Positions 59,717 through 64,000 of a DNA stretch of 64,000 nt are shown here, piece by piece; the stretch's first letter is position 1, and every line of letters begins with the position of its first letter. Source of the DNA: Ceratothoa steindachneri (Eukaryota > Arthropoda > Malacostraca > Isopoda > Cymothoidae); NCBI GenBank assembly GCA_963969495.1, contig OZ018318.1, forward strand, positions 101,960,641 to 102,024,640, read 5' to 3'. A program made the position numbers and the translations under genes. The notes beneath the pieces were generated by a model. It worked only from the letters and a program-made list of their open reading frames with translations. It did not search any database and was not told the DNA's origin.

Positions 59717-60779
59717 GTAACCATGATGCAAACATTAGTCTTTATAATCTATCGTTATATCCCATTCTTGTCAAATCAAAATTGATATGCATCGAATGTA
59801 TGGATAAAATAACATAACGTAATTTTATGACATAATACATTTATTAGAGTATCTAAATTTTACTTTCTATGATCACATTTTTATATATTGAGTAAAAACA
59901 AGACTTTAAATACATCTCGATGATATATCAGTTCATGAAACTACAAACTCAATCACTCGTGAGACCTAAGTTGATATACGCCGAATGTAGGGATAAAACT
60001 GCATATGAGATTAAGTAGCGCCTGGACGTTGAAAATATGTAGATGATATAATGATACATTTATTGAGGTACCTACATGTCTGACTATTCATAATCAAACA
60101 TGTGGCAATTTACACTCCAAGGTTGCCATCCCATTCATGTCAATATTCCCCTTCATCTCCCTCTCGTTTTTGCCCCACTCAATACTTTTTTAACCGGAGG
60201 GGAAAGGACTATACCCTAAAATACACCTTTTCCTGATTTCCCCCAAGGCCGAACGCCAATACTAATGAAATTATGGCGTATTTTATCACTGCCTTTCCCC
60301 CTTCTTTTTCACACTCTCCCCCTCCCCTTGTTGTCTCTGTCCAATCAGAAAGAAGACATATTTGTACATTTCCCCGGGACATTTTGACGCGTCCTGGGAT
60401 CTGACGTGTTTAGAATGAGGAGAAAGGGATGTATGGTTGAGGTGTTGGAAGGAATATCTCAGGGTTGACAATAAATTAGTTAATGGGTGTATAAGCAAAA
60501 GGAATGTTGGAAGCAGTACCGAAGAGGAATGAAACAAAGCATGATATATTCTATTCAATGTTTTGGTAATAAATATGGTATAATTCGAACCATGGACGTC
60601 CAGGTAGTTGGGGGAAAAAGAAAGAAAGATATAACCCGAAAAAAAACATGCAGATAAGATAACTGATAAAAAAGGAATAAAGAACGACTAGGGATCCTAT
60701 ACCAAGCATGTCGTACCCAGGAACAATTTTACACATACCAGAATAAGGTTGTAAATTGAGAAATATATTCGTACTCTCA
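59713..60779. other. Unassigned
   Basis: 60,120-60,420 is less AT-rich. Minus-strand frames at 60,286-60,558 and 60,551-60,736 are unrecognised. Nothing supported. Confidence 0.4.
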
Positions 60780-60960
60780 CTAACATGTTCCTACCTACAA
60801 TAACATGTTATTCCCATAGGAAAAGTTCATCTCATTAGAAACAAGGTTCATCAAAGGACCAAGTTCATACCCCTCATAAACAAGTTCGTACCTTCAAGAA
60901 AACGCTCGTAATAGTGGGACACAAGTTCATAACCTCAAACAAATGTGTACTTAAAGTACC
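60780..60960. repeat. Short block of AACAAGTTCGTACC-type repeat
   Basis: Diverged copies of the unit that makes up 62,055-63,240 (for example AACAAGTTCGTACCTTCAAG), separated from it by two other repeats. Confidence 0.65.
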
Positions 60961-61384
60961 ATCATATCGCACCGAATCTACATTTATTTGAGAGCTGCAG
61001 CATTGGCTTTCTTTAAGGCTTGGTCGGAGCATTTCGGTCCGAGCAAACCCTCACAGGAAACGTACTCCATGGTCTGGCGAGTGGTGGCATAGGGCTACTA
61101 GGTGTTGGTGGTAAGTCCCCACTAAGCTTGCCATCTTGGCAGGCTTTCATTAGAGACTGGAAGGGCCCCGTCGGATGGTCAGCGGTGACTCTCTCCCCAC
61201 TTATCGATTTAGGTTTTCTCTGGTTGTGCCCACTTTTGTTCTAGTTCTATTAAGTGTTGCCGACTCTTCTCTACTGAGAGATATTCCGCATAGCAGGCTT
61301 ACATTAGAGGTTGGAAAGGCGCCCTATCGGTGGCCAGCGCTTCTTCTCTCTCCACTTGTCCAACCTTTGAGCTTTCGCTAGTCC
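60961..61384. repeat. Diverged tandem duplication, about 155-bp unit
   Basis: GCAGGCTTTCATTAGAGACTGG at 61,139 and GCAGGCTTACATTAGAGGTTGG at about 61,291 head two related units, each followed by GGTCAGCG/GGCCAGCG and a CTCTCTCCCCACTT-like tract. Short plus-strand frames here are unrecognised. Confidence 0.65.
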
Positions 61385-62054
61385 ATGCTCCAAGCTCTCT
61401 ACTGCCTTGAAGCTCTTGAGCGACTTTAAGCGTCGCTTTACTTCCTACATACCGTAAAGCGCAATTTTAAGCGTCACCGCACTCCTTAAAAACCGTAAAT
61501 CGCAATTTTAAAGCGTCACTGTGCTCTCTTTAAACCGTAGAGCGCGATTTAAAGCGTCGCTGTACTCCCTAGAAACCGTAGAGCGCGATTTTAAGCGTCG
61601 CTGTACTCTCTAGAGACCGTGAAGCGCAATTCTAAGCATCTATTTCCTTCCTACAAACCATAAAGCGCAATTTTATGCGTCCTCGTACTTCCTAGAGACT
61701 GTAAAGCGCGATTTTAAGCGTCGTCGACGGACTCCCTAGACACCGTAGAACGCGATTTTAAGCGTCGTCGACGGACTCCCTAGACACCGTAGAACGCGAT
61801 TTTAAGCGTCGTCGACGGACTCCCTAGACACCGTAGAACGCGATTTTAAGCGTCGTCGCCGTACTCTCCAGAGCCCGTAAAGCGCGATTTTAAACGTCGC
61901 TGTGTTCCCTAGAGACTAAAGCTCGATTTTAAGTGTCGTCGATGTACTACTTAGAGAACGTAAAACGCGATTTTAAGCGTCGTCGTACTCCCTAGAGACC
62001 GTAAAGCGCGATTGTAAGCGTTAACGTACTTCTTAGAGATCGTAAAACGGGCAT
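61385..62054. repeat. Minisatellite with GCGATTTTAAGCGTCG core (about 40-44 bp)
   Basis: About 16 copies. Within it, from about 61,709 to 61,850, a 44-bp unit (CGATTTTAAGCGTCGTCGAC then GGACTCCCTAGACACCGTAG then AACG) is repeated without change about three times, a sign of recent local homogenisation. Unusually GC- and CpG-rich for this window. Confidence 0.9.
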
Positions 62055-63240
62055 CGTACTTAAATGAAAATGGTGGGTCCCTTAGCGAATGGTTCGTACC
62101 TGCAGGAACATATTCGTGCCCACAGAAACAAGGTTGTATCCATAAGAACAAATTGTTACCTAGATGATTTTTTGTTTTTACTTCCAAGAACTAGTTTGTA
62201 CTACAATAACGAGTTCTTAGCTACAGGAATTAGTTCGTTCTTACAGAAACAAGTTTGTACGTTTGTGAAATTATTACACTCAGACACGAGTTCTTACAAG
62301 AAATAATTCGCGTCTAGAAGAACAAGTTACTACATATATAACAAATTCGTAGCTGCAGGCACAAGTTCGTCTGTATAAGAACAAATGTTTGCCTACAGCA
62401 CAAAGTTTTTACATGCATTGGCAACTTCATAACACTAGGAACAAGTACGTATCTCAAGGAACAAGTTATTATTTACAGGAAGACATTCGTACATACAAAA
62501 TCTAGTTGAACAAATTCAGGTTCACACCTACAGGAACAAATTCACACGTTAGGAAATGCCTTCAAAGCTCTATGAATAAGTTTGTATTGATAAAAACAAG
62601 ATAGTATCTATAGGAACAATCCCATACCTCCATAAACAAGTCCATACCTATAGGAACAATTTCATATTTCTGGGAATAAATAAAAAAGATAGTAACCGGT
62701 TCCTTTCTCAAGGAAGAAGGTAGTACTTAGATGAACATGGCGTCCCTACCTGAACAATTTTGTGCATGTATAAAAATTCAACCCCCATTAATAAGTTTGT
62801 ACCAGAACGAACAAGTTCGCACCTATATGTACAAGTCTCTACTTACAGGATAAGTTTGTACCAATAGGAACAAGTTTCTGTTTATAGAAGCTAGTTCTTT
62901 TTGTTAGTAACAAGGTCCCATCTCTATGAACAAATTCGAAATTATTGGAACAGGTTAATACCGATAGTAACAAGGTCACATCTCTGGAAACAAGTTCATA
63001 ATTATAGGAACAAGTTCATACTAATAGTAACAAAGTCACATCTCTAGGAACAAGTGCATACTTACAGGAAAAATTTGTACCTATAGGAACAATTTATAGA
63101 ATCAATTTCTTTTAGTTAGTAACAGGATCACATCTCTCATAACAAGTTCATACTAATAGTAACAAAGTCACTTCTCTAGGAACAAGTTCGTATCCACAGG
63201 AACAAATTTGTACCTATAAAAACACTTTTTACTAGCATAA
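62055..63240. repeat. Degenerate AGGAACAAGTTCGTACCTA minisatellite
   Basis: Around 50 diverged units of roughly 19-22 bp with core GGAACAAGTTCRTA. Higher-order units (about 80-100 bp with CAAGGTCACATCTCTRGGAA) are visible after 62,900. Two opposed frames at 61,951-62,306 are artefacts. Confidence 0.85.
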
Positions 63241-64000
63241 AAATTTCTTAACTGCAGAACAAAGATATTCAGTAGTAAGAACTTGTTCCAAATTAGACAA
63301 CACAGATATTCAGTAGTAAGAACTTGTTCCAAACTGGAGAACACAGATATTTAGTAGTAAGAACTTGCTCAAAACTGGATAACACAGATATTCAGTAGTA
63401 AAAACCTGCTCCAAACTGGATAACACAGATATTCAGTAGTAAGAACTTGTTCTAAACTGGAAAACACAGATATTCAGTAGAAATAACCTGTTCCAAACTG
63501 GATAACACAGATATTCAGTAGAAATAACCTGTTTCAAACTGGATAACACAGATATTCAGTAGTAAGAACTTGTTCCAAATTGGAGAACACAGATATTCAG
63601 TAGTAAGAACTTGTTCCAAACTGGAGAACACAGATATTTAGTAGTAAGAACTAGCTCCAAACTGGATAACACAGATATTCAGTAGAAATAACCTGTTCCA
63701 AACTGGATAACACAGATATTCAATAGTAATAACTTGTTCCAAACTAGGGAGCACATATATTCAGTTGTAACACCTCGCTCCAAACTGGAGAACACAGATA
63801 TTCAGTAGTAAGAACTTGCTCCAAACTGGATAACACAGATATTCAGTAGTAAGAACTTGTTCTAAATTGGAAAACACAGATATTCAGTAGAAATAACCTG
63901 TTCCAAACTGGATAACACAGATATTCAGTAAAAAGAACCTGTTCCAAACTGGATAACACAGATATTCAATAGTAATAACTTGTTCCAAACTGGAGAGCAC
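63241..64000. repeat. 41-bp satellite, runs off the window
   Basis: About 18 copies of CAGATATTCAGTAGTAAGAA followed by CTTGTTCCAAACTGGATAAC and A. The period is exactly 41 bp over long stretches (for example 63,303 to 63,344). Divergence is low compared with the other arrays. It continues past 64,000, so the full array size is unknown. Confidence 0.93.

Overview
This is an AT-rich, gene-poor metazoan window. I find no confident host gene, tRNA gene or rRNA. Almost everything recognisable is a transposable element, a SINE, a minisatellite or a (TA)n microsatellite. A short interstitial run of the arthropod-type telomere motif TTAGG (about 3,656-3,692) and the mix of element families point to an arthropod. 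A crustacean is possible, but I cannot name the species. Nearly all open frames are either decayed transposase or reverse transcriptase pieces, or minisatellites whose period happens to be divisible by three.

Layout. 1-1,780: 30-bp minisatellite in two blocks. 2,750-8,310: tRNA-like sequence, TTAGG run, an inverted interspersed repeat, a SINE, a local duplication and a probable hAT-type non-autonomous element. 9,240-10,320: two minisatellites. 12,250-17,545: a decayed I/R1-like LINE with a second 5' end in opposite orientation. 17,545-20,011: an IS630-like relic, a SINE and a mariner with clear ends. 20,100-25,380: minisatellites, foldbacks and a MITE. 26,517-28,815: a SINE and copy 1 of an unrecognised gene family. 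29,080-37,090: a dense cluster strung between (TA)n arrays, namely a palindromic SINE dimer, a SINE, a mariner-like element with a 624-bp internal duplication, a Penelope-like retroelement, a DD41D element, a 190-bp-arm palindrome and another relic. 40,400-44,780: foldbacks, a purine-rich repeat, an IS630-type element and two MITEs. 44,895-49,727: copy 2 of the unrecognised gene family, flanked by inverted repeats and split by a piggyBac. 50,020-51,610: a Tc1 element with long IR/DR ends. 51,700-64,000: another SINE dimer, relics, a second Penelope 3' end and about 4.5 kb of minisatellites.

Most interesting points. (1) The unrecognised gene family at 27,240-28,815 and 44,895-49,727 is bounded in copy 2 by imperfect terminal inverted repeats of about 115-125 bp. 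It conserves acidic residues that could belong to an RNase H-like fold, so it may be an undescribed DNA transposon. (2) A 2.5-kb piggyBac sits in it at a TTAA; removing the element and one TTAA rejoins the frame exactly. (3) Near-perfect palindromes with a tRNA-type box B at or near the centre and (TA)n at the outer ends occur as two unrelated families. (4) Most (TA)n arrays directly abut an element, so these microsatellites look like shared landing pads.
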